A stretch of 64,000 nucleotides of DNA. Source: Phoenix dactylifera (taxonomy: Eukaryota; Streptophyta; Magnoliopsida; Arecales; Arecaceae). The translations under genes and the position numbers were made by a program. The DNA lies in NCBI RefSeq assembly GCF_009389715.1, contig NC_052395.1:2232001-2296000 (forward strand), given 5' to 3'. Shown piece by piece: positions 26,101 to 36,199 of this stretch; the stretch's first letter is position 1; each line of letters begins with the position of its first letter. The notes beneath the pieces were generated by a model. That model ran no database searches, was not told the DNA's origin, and was given only the letters and a program-made list of their open reading frames with translations.

Positions 26101-29100
26101 ATTTGGTTGCATGTCTTAAGTTCTGAATTTTCTTTAATGATAACATCTTTATCCTTAACTAATGTATCGTACTTACGGAAGTGAGATTAGTTAGTTAGTT
26201 TCAATTCTTTGTTTTTAAGGTTTATTGTCTTATATTCGTCCATTAATTCATTGAAAGCATCATATAATTCATCGAAGGTAAAGTCTAAATGTGTTTCAGA
26301 TGTTACCTCATTGTCGTTTGCCATAAAACAGAAGTTGGCCTTGTCCTCTTGTTCTTTATCTAATGATGATGATGATGCATCGGAGTCCGTCAGAGTAGAA
26401 ACAAGTACTTTCTTTTTCTTGTATCTGCTGCCCTTCTTCAGCAGAGGACAATCAACTCTGAAATGCCCCGGCTTCTTACACTCATAACATCCGATTCCTT
26501 CACTCTCCCTTTCCTTACCTTTATCTTTATTGTGAAAATTTGTTGAACCTCTCTTCTGATGTATGGACTTCTTCCGGTTGATGAATCTTCGGAATTTTCT
26601 TACAAGAAGAGCCTCTTCATCCTCTCCCTCATTGTCTTCCTCTTCACTGCTGCTGCTGCAAGATAAATCTTTATTAGTAGAAACAGATTTGAGGGCTATT
26701 ACCTTTTTCTTGTGAGAAGACTCTTCTTCACTGTGTTGTTTTATTGTTAGCTCATGCGTCATGAGGGATCCAAGAAGCTCCTCGAGTGGCAGCTTGTTTA
26801 AGTCCTTGGCTTCTTGGATTGCCGTCACCTTGGCCTCCCATGACCTTGGCAAACAACGAAGAATCTTCCTGACAAGGTCACTGTTAGTATAATTTTTGCC
26901 AAGGCTTTTTAGGCCATTGACAATGTCAGTAAATCTAGTAAACATGCAAGTGATAGTTTCATTGGAATCCATCTTAAATAATTCATACTTATGAACTAAT
27001 ATATTTATTTTAGATTCTTTTACTTGATTTGTGCCCTCGTGGGTCACTTCAAGTCTATCCCAAATCTCTTTTGCAGAATTGCAAGTAGAGACTCTATTGA
27101 ATTCATTTCGGTCTAAAGCACAATAAAGCACATTCATTGCTTTGGCATTTAGTTGTGCCTTCCTTATGTCATTGTCATCCCAATCCTTTTCAAGTTTGGG
27201 TATAGTAACACCCTCTACAAAAATTGATGGGATGTATGGTCCATTCAGTATGGTGGTCCACATCTCATAGTCTTGTGCTTGGATAAATATTCGCATCCTA
27301 GCCTTCCAATATGAGTAGTCGGATCCATTGAAGAATGGAGGTCTATGGGTGGACTGGCCCTCAATATGAGAAGATCCAAATGGGGTTGTCATTTTGATCT
27401 TTTACTCTTTTGGTAAAGGAGTTCCGGCTCTGATACCACTTGTTGCCCAGATAGACAACCCAAGAGGGGTGGTGAATTGGGTTTTAAAATAATTATTGCA
27501 ATTAAAAGCTTTGTGAGTAACTAATTAAAACTTTTTGCTAGTGGATTAATTAGTTGTTATATGCAGTGGATGAAGGGAAAGTAAGAGACAATGGAGCAAT
27601 CACAAACACAAGCAATTTTATAGTGGTTCGGAGCTAACCTTTGGTCCTACGTCCACTCCCCAAGCCTCACTTTGGAATTCACTATAATCCCTCGGATTAC
27701 AGCCGGTTGTTTTACAAGTTCACAACCCAACTTGTTGTTTTACGAGATCACAACGAACTCGGTCGGTTTTCACAGGCTCACCGACTAGAACCATCCGATT
27801 GTTTTTCCGGGATCACAATCAAACCCTTACACCGTTGGTTTTAACCTTGGCTTACCAACAAACCTTAACACCCTTGATTCAATCCCCTGATTGAATCAAG
27901 TAAGAAACAAATAGTTTGAAACAAACAGAAAAAGAAAGCTTCTCAAAAGCATATTTTAAACAATTTAAGCAAGGAAGAGTAAGAAGCCCTCAAACTGATT
28001 TTGGAGATGGAGGAAGGGGCTTTTCAAACTCTTTGACTCCTCTTGAATTTGATGTAGACTTGCTGTCAGGAGGAGAGCCTTGAATGTGAGGAAGAGAGTT
28101 GGAGAGTCGACTTCAATGCACTTCTTTCTTCTTTTTCGTATAATCACTCTAGAGAGCTTTTGGTTGGTGGAAAATCCCTTAAGCTTTCAATGGAGTCTCT
28201 CTTTCTTACTCTATTACTGTTCTCTCAGGCTATTTAAGCTATTCCCAAAGAAAAATAGCCGTTAGACACATATTTCTAGCCGTTCTGCACATTCTGCAAC
28301 TCCTGACAATGTTTCCGTTGGGATCGGAGTCGACTCGCGCGATCTGGAGTCGACTCGACTGTTGCAGGAGTTGACTCATGCTTTTCTGGAGACGGCTCGG
28401 CAACTGTTCTGGATTTGAATTAAAGTGCTGTCTTGACTTGGAGTCGACTCGACTGAACCTGGAGTCGACTCCCCAATGTCTGGAGCTGACCCGGCACTTT
28501 TGGAGACGACCCGTTCTAAGGAATCCAGAGATCTTTCTTTCAAGTTTGCTCACTCGAGTCGACTCGGATATTCTGGGAGTCGACTCGGCACTCAGAGCCC
28601 GAAATTCCGATCTTCTGTCTGTTGACATGTGCTGTCTCGGAGTCGACTCGACTCTCAGAGACGAAAATACAGTCTTCTGTTTTGGGGTTGCGCTGCCTTG
28701 GAGTCGACTCGAACTGTCTCGGAGTCGACTCGGCTCTCAGAGACGAAAAATACAGTCTTCTGTCTTTGGGGTTGCGCTGCCTTGGAGTCGACTCGAACTG
28801 TCTCGGAGTCGACTCGGCTCTCAGAGACGAAAAATACAGTCTTCTGTCTTTGGGGTTGCGCTGCCTTGGAGTCGACTCGGACTTTGCGGGAGTCGACTCG
28901 GCTCTCAGTGTCCGAAATTGGCTCTCTGACTTCTAGCCTTGCATTTCTCTGAGAGTCGACTCTTGCTTCCTTAGGAGTCGACCTGCCAACCATCGGAGTC
29001 GACTCGAGTTCTTCGGGAGTCGACTCGGCTCTCAGAGTCCAAAAATGCTTCTCTGTCTTTCTGTCTGTTACTCCCTGGAGTCGACTCGTACTACGCTGGA

Positions 29101-32100
29101 GTCGACTCGGCAAGCATCGGAGTCGACTCGAATTCTTCAGGAGTCGACTCGTTGACAGGTTCTGAGATGAATCTTTCTGTCCGGCTGTCTGTTCTCAGTC
29201 GGAGTCGACTCGTAATGTGTAGGAGTCGACTCGAGCTTGTGCCAGTGCTTCTGATACGCTTGGAGTCGACTCGTAATCTTCCGGAGTCGACTCGAGACTC
29301 AGACTTTGGTTCAAATTGAATTCCTTACTTATCTAAAGTGTATTGAACCAAAGCTAGAGACACTTAACCATAAATTTACAAATATTTGACTGAAACACTA
29401 GATTGAATTTATTAGTATAACATAAGATATACTCAAATGCTTTGAGCTCATCAAAATCAAATAGGGTTATAATCAATCACTCCACACCTTTATACATCAC
29501 AAATGCTTTTTCCACACTAATAAAGGAGGAATCTTCTGAATTGTTGTGAGAATTTACATGCCTTTGGGCTTTTTGGTTGCTTATGATTTTTTTCAAAACA
29601 AATGAACATAAAACTCAGTAAACTCAGGCTTTACAAATAACAGTGGAAGACCTGTTTTTCATTAAACTCATTTTTCAGGTTTTATGACTTGTAAGTTTTC
29701 ACAAAACAGTTCTATGAAACCAGCCAGACAAACATTTGGTATGATGGATTTTGCACTCATTTTAGTAAAACTTGTGTACCCAACAGCCCCTGAGATCTTT
29801 TGGAAAATTTTACAAGAGCAATAGTTAAACCTACATAGCTGTGTGGATATATCTCAAAAAATACAACGTCGTGTGGATGAAAATGTTGTAAAATATAGGT
29901 GCGATCACATAAATTAGCATTGTAGATATGCAAAAGTGCTTAGAATTAATTTTGATAAATTGATTTCGAGTTGTGCCAACTAGTTATAGAAATATGTATT
30001 ATAATTTATCTTAACTGGTTCTTTCGTTAGCTTGCAAAATACTGATATTTATCTGATAGTTTTAGTTGGTTTATACTGTCCAGGAACTATAATTAGTCTA
30101 TTTCGATAATTGTTTGTTTTTTACTTCTTTTCAGAGAGAGGTAGTTGAGCAGCTACTATTAGAACAGAGCACTAGTTATGCAATCATCTCTGATAACATT
30201 AAGAAGGTTTACCCAAGAAGAGATGGAAATCCAGAGAAGTTTGCAGTTCGGGGTTTATCTCTAGCTGTGCCTCATGGGGAATGTTTTGGCATGCTTGGTC
30301 CTAATGGTGCTGGAAAAACTTCATTTATCAATATGGTTAGTGATAACGCTGTCACTGTTAACCCTTGAATTATGAGTCAATATGGGGATATCTAGAAAAC
30401 TTGGTCTAGTTTCTAATTGCATTGACTAAGTTCAAGTGTAATATCATTTCAATGATTAATTATTTTTTCTGATTTTTCTTATGACATTTTTTAATTAAGA
30501 AGCTCATGTTATGTCCTATTTTCTATCCCTTCATTTATTTCAAAGAAAATCTAAAAAAAAATAAATTTCAGTTCATCTCAACGTATATGAAACATTATTT
30601 GAATCAGCAAACCTCTTCCTTTTTTGATTCATGTGGTCCTAACATAATCATTTTACATGCAAATTCCAGTTTTTACATAATATGAAGATCTTCATCTGTT
30701 GACAGATGACTGGGCTTACTACACCAACCTCCGGCACTGCATATGTTCATGGATTGGACATAAGGATTGATATGGATGAAATATACACAAGCATGGGTGT
30801 ATGCCCACAGCATGAGTATGAACCTTGAATTTTATCCTTGTGACTAAAAAGAATGTTTGTGATGAATATGGCATATATCAAAACAAATTGATTCATTTAT
30901 ATTAGACACTAGGAGATTTATGTTATTATTTTCAATCAGTATTATTCTTGTGCCTGTTGTTTGTCATTCTTAAATACAGCTTGCTTTGGGAAACATTAAC
31001 GGGCAGAGAGCATTTATTGTTTTATGGTCGATTGAAGAATCTCAAGGGTGCTGCATTAATGCAGGTATTGCATAGTTATTAGCATACATGCCCTTTTTAA
31101 ATCTGACATGAGATTTGATTTGGCTTTTGTTTTATATGAGAAATTCAAAATTTATTAAGTCAAGATATTTTATTTAGTGTATAATAAGCAGAATTGGTAG
31201 TAAATAGATATTTAAGTAAGAGCATGTGTAACCTAGTTTATGCAACCAAGGATGCTATTTTCTAGTGCACCTTTGGGAAAATCAAGTTGATTTATTATTC
31301 CTGAAATAATCAAATAGCAATGTAACTGGATATATGTACTTTTTACAATGCTTATAAATGGAATTGAGAATTTCTGAATGCTAATATCATTTCTAAATAT
31401 GTTTTTAAACTACATTAAACATCAAAACTAGTAAACTGCATTTTTTGGTTGCAGACAGTATCTTATTCCTTGCTATGTTAAAAATTATATAGAGGATTTT
31501 TTTTTGTGAGAACATATTAGTAATAATGCAAAATGTACATGCTTGCATGCCATGTTGTTTCACTGCCAAAGCTGAACTTATAGTCCTTTATATACGTCAA
31601 AGGGATATTAGATTTAAGAGATGGTGTCTTGGCACAATGATAAGGCTGCTCTATTGGTGTCATAGGTCCGAAACACAGAAACAATCTCTCTGCATGCAGG
31701 GGTAAGGCTGTGTACGGTTGACCTCCCCAGACCTCGCATTAGCAGAATGATTCCCTTTTATATTAACATTTAAGGGCTTATGTTGTGAATCTATTGTGCC
31801 TATAAGAGAGCTGTTAACAGAGTAGCTAAATGATGAGGTCTAAAATTTTGTTTTACTGCCAAAGCACATATAAAAGTCATTTTTTTTTTGGATTACTATC
31901 TTCTCTTGTCCTTTTATTTCCAGGCAGTTGAGGAATCCTTGAAGAGTGTGAATCTTTTCTACAGTGGCGTTGGTGACAAACAAGCTGGGAAATACAGTGG
32001 TGGTATGAAGAGGAGACTTAGCGTCGCCATTGCACTGATTGGTGATCCAAAAGTATAAATCTTTGATATCTCATTTAAGTCCTTGAAAGTGACTATTATC

Positions 32101-33143
32101 GGTTTATGGAAGTTTAATTGGATAACATGTCACTTGATGAAATGCTTTGTTAGGTTGTCTATATGGATGAACCAAGTACTGGGTTGGATCCAGCATCAAG
32201 AAAGAACTTATGGAATGTTGTGAAGCATGCAAAAAGAAATCGGGGCAATTATTCTCACTAGTATGTTTCATTTTCTCATTTCTATGTTAGAACTAGTACA
32301 TCTAATCATTCAAATTCAGAAAGAGCAGGGCCTGTAATGTTACCTAAACTTGTCTACGGAAGTTTAAGTTCCTCTTTTTTTTTTTTTTTTTTGGTGGGCA
32401 AGGGCACATATAATTGTATTTTAGCTTGGTGCACAGTAGAATTTGTTTAAATATTACTGTGAATGTAACCCTCATGCCTTTTCCCCTTTATTTATTCCTC
32501 GTCCAGCAGTCATTGCTATTAAGGGATTTAATGTTAACACAGGTCTTTTTTTGAATTGCATCATAAATGAAGCTTTCTTGATTATTTCAGCACATTCAAT
32601 GGAGGAGGCAGAGTACCTATGTGATAGACTAGGTATCTTTGTGGATGGAAGTTGGCAGTGCATAGGAAATCCTAAGGAGGTAAGTATATTATATATTATA
32701 TAACCTTGCTTTCTGGATGATGGCTTAGAACCAAAAGTATTGAATTTTCATCTCACAATCATTACCATATGCGGCTTGAAAATTTGAATTAAACCTAGAT
32801 TCTTTAGTGGGAATAAATATTCTTTAATGGTGTCTGATGACAGCTAAAGGCTCGTTATGGAGGATCTTACGTCTTTACCATGACAACATCTTCAAATGAA
32901 GAGGAAGAGGTAGAAAGCTTGGTTCGACAACTCTCTCCAAATGCAAATAAGATATATTATATATCTGGAACCCAAAAGTTTGAATTGCCAAAGCACGAGG
33001 TTAGAATTGCCGATGTTTTTCAAGCAGTAGAAAATGCAAAGAAGAAATTCACCATACATGCATGGGGGTTGGCTGATACCACTTTGGAGGATGTCTTCAT
33101 CAAAGTTGCCAGAGGAGCACAATCATTTAATCTGCTCTCATGA
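11178..33143 (+). CDS. ABCA: ABC transporter A family half-transporter, 18 exons, frameshifted in exon 16
   Basis: It resembles plant ABCA2/ABCA7-type (ATH) half-transporters, which move lipids across membranes using ATP. Exons by GT-AG sites: 11178-11255, 11550-11931, 12031-12113, 12221-12365, 13141-13260, 13386-13510, 14499-14657, 15005-15167, 15246-15371, 15483-15566, 15702-16066, 30135-30335, 30706-30815, 30980-31064, 31924-32052, 32154-32260, 32591-32679, 32844-33143. All junction phases agree except exon 16, which has one extra base. Without it the product would be about 949 residues, normal for the subfamily. TM1 is near residue 37; a Cys-rich outer loop follows, then TM segments in exons 7-11. 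The ATPase domain has Walker [10 protein letters not shown] (exon 12), Q-loop GVCPQHDLLWETL (13/14), signature YSGGMKRR (15), Walker [14 protein letters not shown] (16) and H-loop THSMEEAE (16/17). The C-terminus contains [15 protein letters not shown]. As written, exon 16 runs from NRGNYSH into a stop. Either the allele is broken or a G was miscalled. Confidence 0.9.
17721..19787 (-). repeat. 3' LTR of the Sirevirus-like Copia
   Basis: 2067 bp. About 26 exact GAGTCGACTC copies lie between 18607 and 19595, plus variants. It contains one extra 21-bp unit relative to the 5' LTR (near 18920-18960). Confidence 0.95.
19788..19802 (-). other. Polypurine tract of the Sirevirus-like Copia
   Basis: Read on the minus strand it is CAAAAAGGGGGAGAT, directly abutting the 3' LTR. 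This is the expected primer for plus-strand DNA synthesis. Confidence 0.85.
20534..22072 (-). pseudogene. Extra 3' ORF (env-like position) of the Sirevirus-like Copia, split by one stop
   Basis: It lies downstream of RNase H in the sense orientation, where SIRE1-type elements carry an env-like gene. The first part (to 20993) encodes 359 residues from 22072; the Met at 22006 ([13 protein letters not shown]) is a likelier start. It has a basic Pro/Arg-rich N-terminus, then a globular region ([17 protein letters not shown]... and [17 protein letters not shown]) resembling the 'putative plant transposon protein' domain, then a Ser/Thr/Pro-rich linker. A TAG at 20993-20995 interrupts it, and the same frame stays open for ~150 more codons to 20534. 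That tail looks coiled-coil ([17 protein letters not shown] heptads). No clear signal peptide or membrane anchor is visible, so envelope function is unproven. Confidence 0.75.
22183..22346. repeat. Internal GAGTCGACTC array upstream of the extra ORF
   Basis: Copies start at 22185, 22206, 22222, 22244, 22276, 22298, 22314 (variant with GCCGAC) and 22336. Spacings are 16, 21, 22 or 32 bp. The array sits between the RNase H stop and the start of the extra ORF, so it is separate from the LTR arrays. Confidence 0.9.
22497..23102 (-). pseudogene. Copia RT C-terminus and RNase H (Sirevirus-like element)
   Basis: About 200 open codons. They include the thumb motif [17 protein letters not shown], then RNase H motifs [35 protein letters not shown] and [34 protein letters not shown], ending with [12 protein letters not shown]. 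This is the normal C-terminal end of a Copia polyprotein and is the best-preserved part of this copy's pol. It is in frame with upstream pol but separated from it by stops. Confidence 0.9.
23103..24509 (-). pseudogene. Integrase C-terminus and reverse transcriptase region, multiply stopped
   Basis: An open stretch from about 24509 to 23931 carries the integrase C-terminal region ([19 protein letters not shown]). It ends at a stop before the RT core. The RT core (about 23930-23103) is readable in translation, including the catalytic YVDD near 23430-23440. Several stops interrupt it, mostly where Trp, Gln or Arg codons are expected. Reverse transcriptase cannot be made from this copy. Confidence 0.85.
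24510..25600 (-). pseudogene. Protease end, GAG-pre-integrase and integrase core
   Basis: It begins around the aspartic protease motif LDSGCSRHM (about 25590). Then comes the zinc-binding GAG-pre-integrase segment ([18 protein letters not shown] ... [11 protein letters not shown]). The integrase DDE core follows: D in [11 protein letters not shown] in [13 protein letters not shown] in [15 protein letters not shown]. It ends at a TGA (24510-24512) where a Trp is usual in TPYELW. Catalytic residues are all present. Confidence 0.9.
25603..26186 (-). pseudogene. gag-pol linker with coiled coil and second zinc knuckle
   Basis: After the gag stop the same frame stays open to 25800 and encodes a Lys/Glu/Leu-rich coiled coil ([19 protein letters not shown]). 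A second CCHC knuckle ([14 protein letters not shown]) follows but lies in another frame, so at least one frameshift occurs near 25800 and a second before the protease. A long coiled coil here is common in Sirevirus Gag. Confidence 0.75.
26187..27392 (-). CDS. Copia Gag (Sirevirus-like), 401 residues
   Basis: This is the capsid-like protein that packages element RNA. Its N-terminus has the pattern [20 protein letters not shown], then the UBN2/retrotran-gag region (residues ~40-220, including [18 protein letters not shown] and [15 protein letters not shown]). An acidic/basic linker follows, then a CCHC zinc knuckle [14 protein letters not shown] near residue 305. The ATG at 27392 lies about 50 bp downstream of the 5' LTR and just after the PBS. 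The frame ends at TAA 26187-26189, possibly an acquired stop because the frame stays open beyond it. Confidence 0.92.
   Translation of the reverse strand: MTTPFGSSHIEGQSTHRPPFFNGSDYSYWKARMRIFIQAQDYEMWTTILNGPYIPSIFVEGVTIPKLEKDWDDNDIRKAQLNAKAMNVLYCALDRNEFNRVSTCNSAKEIWDRLEVTHEGTNQVKESKINILVHKYELFKMDSNETITCMFTRFTDIVNGLKSLGKNYTNSDLVRKILRCLPRSWEAKVTAIQEAKDLNKLPLEELLGSLMTHELTIKQHSEEESSHKKKVIALKSVSTNKDLSCSSSSEEEDNEGEDEEALLVRKFRRFINRKKSIHQKRGSTNFHNKDKGKERESEGIGCYECKKPGHFRVDCPLLKKGSRYKKKKVLVSTLTDSDASSSSLDKEQEDKANFCFMANDNEVTSETHLDFTFDELYDAFNELMDEYKTINLKNKELKLTN
27426..27438 (-). other. tRNA-iMet primer binding site (Sirevirus-like Copia)
   Basis: On the minus strand, TGGTATCAGAGCC starts 2 bp from the 5' LTR. 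It is complementary to the 3' end of plant initiator Met tRNA, the usual Copia primer. It fixes the element's orientation. Confidence 0.95.
27441..29486 (-). repeat. 5' LTR of the Sirevirus-like Copia
   Basis: 2046 bp, next to the PBS. The GAGTCGACTC array runs from about 28327 to 29295. It lacks one 21-bp unit present in the other LTR, and one copy reads GAGTTGACTC (C-to-T). Confidence 0.95.
31619..31767 (+). mobile_element. AU-type SINE in an ABCA intron
   Basis: It contains a tRNA-like box A region (TTGGCACAATGATAAGGCTG), then GGTAAGGCTGTGTACGGTTG and GACCTCCCCAGACCTCGCA, then a T-rich end, as in the plant AU SINE family. The 7-bp repeat atttaag flanks it at 31612-31618 and 31768-31774. 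It lies between ABCA exons 14 and 15 in the sense orientation. Confidence 0.75.
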
Positions 33144-33577
33144 TTGTTAATAAAATCATGCTGCTGTGTATATTACTCTCTTTTGATGTTTTTGTTTGCG
33201 GATGTCTCAAATAGTTCCCATAGAAACTTGTCCGTCCTGCTGCTGTTGCTCTTGCAACTTCAGATATGGTTTATTGAATGCATAATGTATTATAGTAACT
33301 AAATTCCTGGATGCTGAAATAATTTTGTGGTTGTTTGCAACTTTGATCTTTAATTTTGTTTTAGTAAAATCTCTTTTCTAGTGAAACTGTTATCCATTTT
33401 CGTTTTTTGTAATTTTTCCTCAAGGATTGTCATCAGAACCTTAAAATTCCTTCAGTATCTTTATCCTCAGGTTAGAAATTTTATGCATTTGGGGATTGGC
33501 TACCTAGGAAAATGATCATTCTTAGAGTTGATTATATAGGGGAGCAATTGCTGAGTTGTGTTTTGTGATATAATTGA
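33144..33577. other. ABCA 3' UTR and spacer
   Basis: AATAAA occurs at 33149-33154, probably too close to the stop to be the only poly(A) signal. AT-rich; no other feature seen before the LINE duplication. Confidence 0.5.
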
Positions 33578-33867
33578 ACATAATTAGTTTATTTTATTTA
33601 TTTTTTTTATCAAAACGGCATATTATATAGCTCTAAAATGAGTACATCCTGTCAGATCACGAGAAAGTAAAGAGTATAAAGTGGAAGGCATATCTCTTAT
33701 AGATGTCCAAAGGAACTCTCCGGAGTGCCGGCGACGAAAGAGGCGACCCAGTCTGCTGCCCTGTTCGCCTCCCGAAATACGTGGGCTGCCTGGAAGCCAC
33801 TCAACTCCTGAGTCAATCTCCGAGTCTCTCTAATGAAGGGATGGCCATCCCCATATCTATCCATACC

Positions 33868-34356
33868 TCAAATCCAGTCAATCACCACAGAGGAATTCCC
33901 CTCAAGAAGCACCCACTCGGCACCGAGGACTCTCCTCGCAAATGACAACCCCTTCCATGCAGCTCGAAGCTCTGCCCCAACAACTGTAAATCCCATCGTG
34001 CGCTGACCCCCTGCTACCACCAATCTGCCCCAGGAGTCTCTTATCACAAATTCAACCCCTCCAGATACACCATCCACCGACATGCTCCCGTCGAAATTCA
34101 CTTTGAGATGACCAATGGGTGGGGGCACCCAAAAAATGAGGGCGGACCTGGGCACTGTGACAGCGGATAAAGTGCCCAGGATGTCCCTGGCCATCTCACT
34201 AGTGAATAACGTAGAGGCTGCAATAACCTCTCTGGACTGTAATATAACTCTATCAACCACCATTCTCGGTGACATCCTCCTACCCTCAAAAATGCCAACA
34301 TTCTTGTCTAACAAATATGGTAATCTAGATATGCTCTGAAGATGCCCTCCTCCCAA
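33868..34356 (-). pseudogene. LINE RNase H domain
   Basis: About 160 open codons with the RVT_3-type RNase H fold motifs LKVNFDGSMSVDGVSGG, VIRDSWGRLVVAGG and AELRAAWKGLSFA. Where EGDS carries a catalytic Asp, this copy reads EGNS, consistent with a G-to-A change, so it is probably catalytically dead. Confidence 0.8.
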
Positions 34357-34418
34357 GATCTGGGGCTCTGCATGGATACTCTCAATAAAAGAATCAGGGC
34401 CTGAGCCGACTCCACCGA

Positions 34419-34625
34419 CTAGGGCAAGGGAACCGGTGATCTACTCCAAATCTCTCTCGCCCTCAGGCACTGCACAAGAACATGATCAATAGTCTCCTCT
34501 ACCTTCGTGCATACTATGCAGCACTGCGTGACTCGCACTCCTCGCCGGACTAGCAAACTTTTGGTAGGTAGGCATCCCCATGCCACCTTCCAGATGAAGA
34601 GCGCCACATGTGGGTGAATCCGCAT
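34419..34625 (-). pseudogene. LINE zf-RVT (zinc-binding) fragment
   Basis: It encodes HVALFIWKVAWGCLPTKSLL followed by C-x2-C and H-x4-C type residues (CIVCTKVEETIDHVLVQC). This is the domain between RT and RNase H in plant LINEs. Confidence 0.8.
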
Positions 34626-35241
34626 CCTCCAAATTCATCCTCCCTCTATCTGTCATCCTGACTCCCTACTGAACATGGGAAGAAGATCCCTAGCTCATAC
34701 CCATGTCCGTCCCGACAGCCTCCACACTAGCCTGTCCGACTCCTCCCGAAAAGGAACCGGTAGTGCCAGAATCAACTCTGCCAACTGCTCTCCGAATGCC
34801 TCCTGAATCAGTCCCTCCCTCCACTGATCCCCAGCAGGGTCAAATAAATTACAGACTCTGTATTCGTCCAGTCTCGCCGAATCCACCAGGGTCGGCAAAC
34901 TGCTGATCGGCTGTTCAGTCACCCAACTGTCCGCCAAAACATCGATCGACCGTCCATCCCCAATAGACCATGTAATCTCCGGAAGCACCTACAAAGCCCT
35001 GGCACACATCTCCCTCTAGACCGGCGAGTGATGCCATCATGCCCGTATCCCTGGAGCCAAGGCCCCATACTTGGCCCTCATCAATGAGGACCACAAGTTG
35101 TCAAGCTCTAGTATAAATCTAGCTACATGACGTGCTGCTAGAACCTTCCGCCTCACCACCAAGGACTGCACTCCCAATCCTCCAACCCTGGTCAGCTGGT
35201 ACACCACCTTCCATGCCACCAAGTGGATACCGCCTCTGCCA

Positions 35242-36199
35242 CTACTCCCCCCAGATGAAGTTTCTGAAGAGCTGCTCAATAGTTCTTTGAACCTCCACTG
35301 GGATAAGAGAGTTGGAGAGGAAGTAAGTCGGAATCGCCGAGGGTACTGACCGGACCAAAGTGATCTTCCTCATCATCAATAGTGTGTGCCTCTGCCAACC
35401 CTCCAGTCTATGTCTAATACTATGCTCCAGAAAGGTACAGTCCCTACTGCGAAGCCGCTGACCCGAGAGCGGAATCTCTAAGTATGTCAATGTGCCCACC
35501 TGCTTCTTCACCCCCAGAATCTCCAAAATAGAATTCTTCGCTGGCAACCTCGTCTTCGGACTTAAACATATCGCTGATTTGGACAAATTGACACACTGCC
35601 CCGATACTGCACAGTAATCCCGTAGAATCCTACAGATGATCTATGCGGCCTGTCGAGTCGACCGGGGCAACAATAAACAATCATCAGCGAAAAGCATATG
35701 AGAGATCGGCACAACCCCCTCCGCCGGCCTATAAGCGTCTAACTCCTGTGTGGACATGGCATGTCTAAGAGATCTAGAAAGCGCATCTGCACAAATAATG
35801 AAGAGCAAAGGAGAGAAAGGGCAACCCTGGCGCAAACCTCCAGTAGACAGTAGACTCAAAGAAACGAGATGGAGTACCATTCACCAAGATGGCGAAAGAG
35901 GGACACCACACACAAACCATCACCCAAATAATCCATATCTCGAGAAATCCAAACTCCTACAAAGACTGCTGCATAAAGTCCCATCTCATCCTATCATAAG
36001 CCCGCTCCATGTCAAGCTTGGTCCCCATCAGGCTCCTCCTCATCAGAGCCCTACGAAGAATAAACATAAACTCCTGGGCAATAAACACACTGCCTGTAAT
36101 ACTCCGCCCTCCCAAGAAAGCTCCCTGCTCCGGACTAATCAATCTGAGGAGGATATCCCTCAATCTGACAGGAAGTATCTTCGTCGTAGCCTTGTACAA
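35242..36199 (-). pseudogene. LINE reverse transcriptase fragments
   Basis: Three open pieces (36199-35957, 35880-35641, 35586-35242) carry successive RT motifs, including the catalytic FADD. They lie in different frames or are separated by stops, so RT is not encoded intact. The 5' border is inside RT. Confidence 0.85.

Larger units (their letters stand above)
17721..29486 (-). mobile_element. Full-length Sirevirus-like Ty1/copia retrotransposon (11.8 kb)
   Basis: Its LTRs are 17721-19787 (2067 bp, the 3' LTR) and 27441-29486 (2046 bp, the 5' LTR). Both begin TGTTGCCCAG and end ACTCCACA. The TSD ccttt lies at 17716-17720 and 29487-29491. Order on the minus strand is 5' LTR, PBS, gag, protease, integrase, RT, RNase H, palindrome array, extra ORF, PPT, 3' LTR. 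The gag type, the long coiled-coil gag-pol linker and the extra 3' ORF fit the Sirevirus group. By eye the LTRs differ at about 31 substitutions (~1.5%) plus one 21-bp deletion, so the insertion is fairly young. gag-pol is interrupted by several stops and frameshifts, so this copy is not autonomous. Confidence 0.95.
16067..30134 (+). other. ABCA intron 11, expanded to 14 kb by a Copia insertion
   Basis: The donor follows ...VSQE (exon 11) and the acceptor precedes REVVEQ (exon 12), in phase 0. Removing the Copia element and one TSD copy leaves about 2.3 kb. The remaining intron sequence (16067-17715 and 29492-30134) shows no other gene. Confidence 0.85.
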
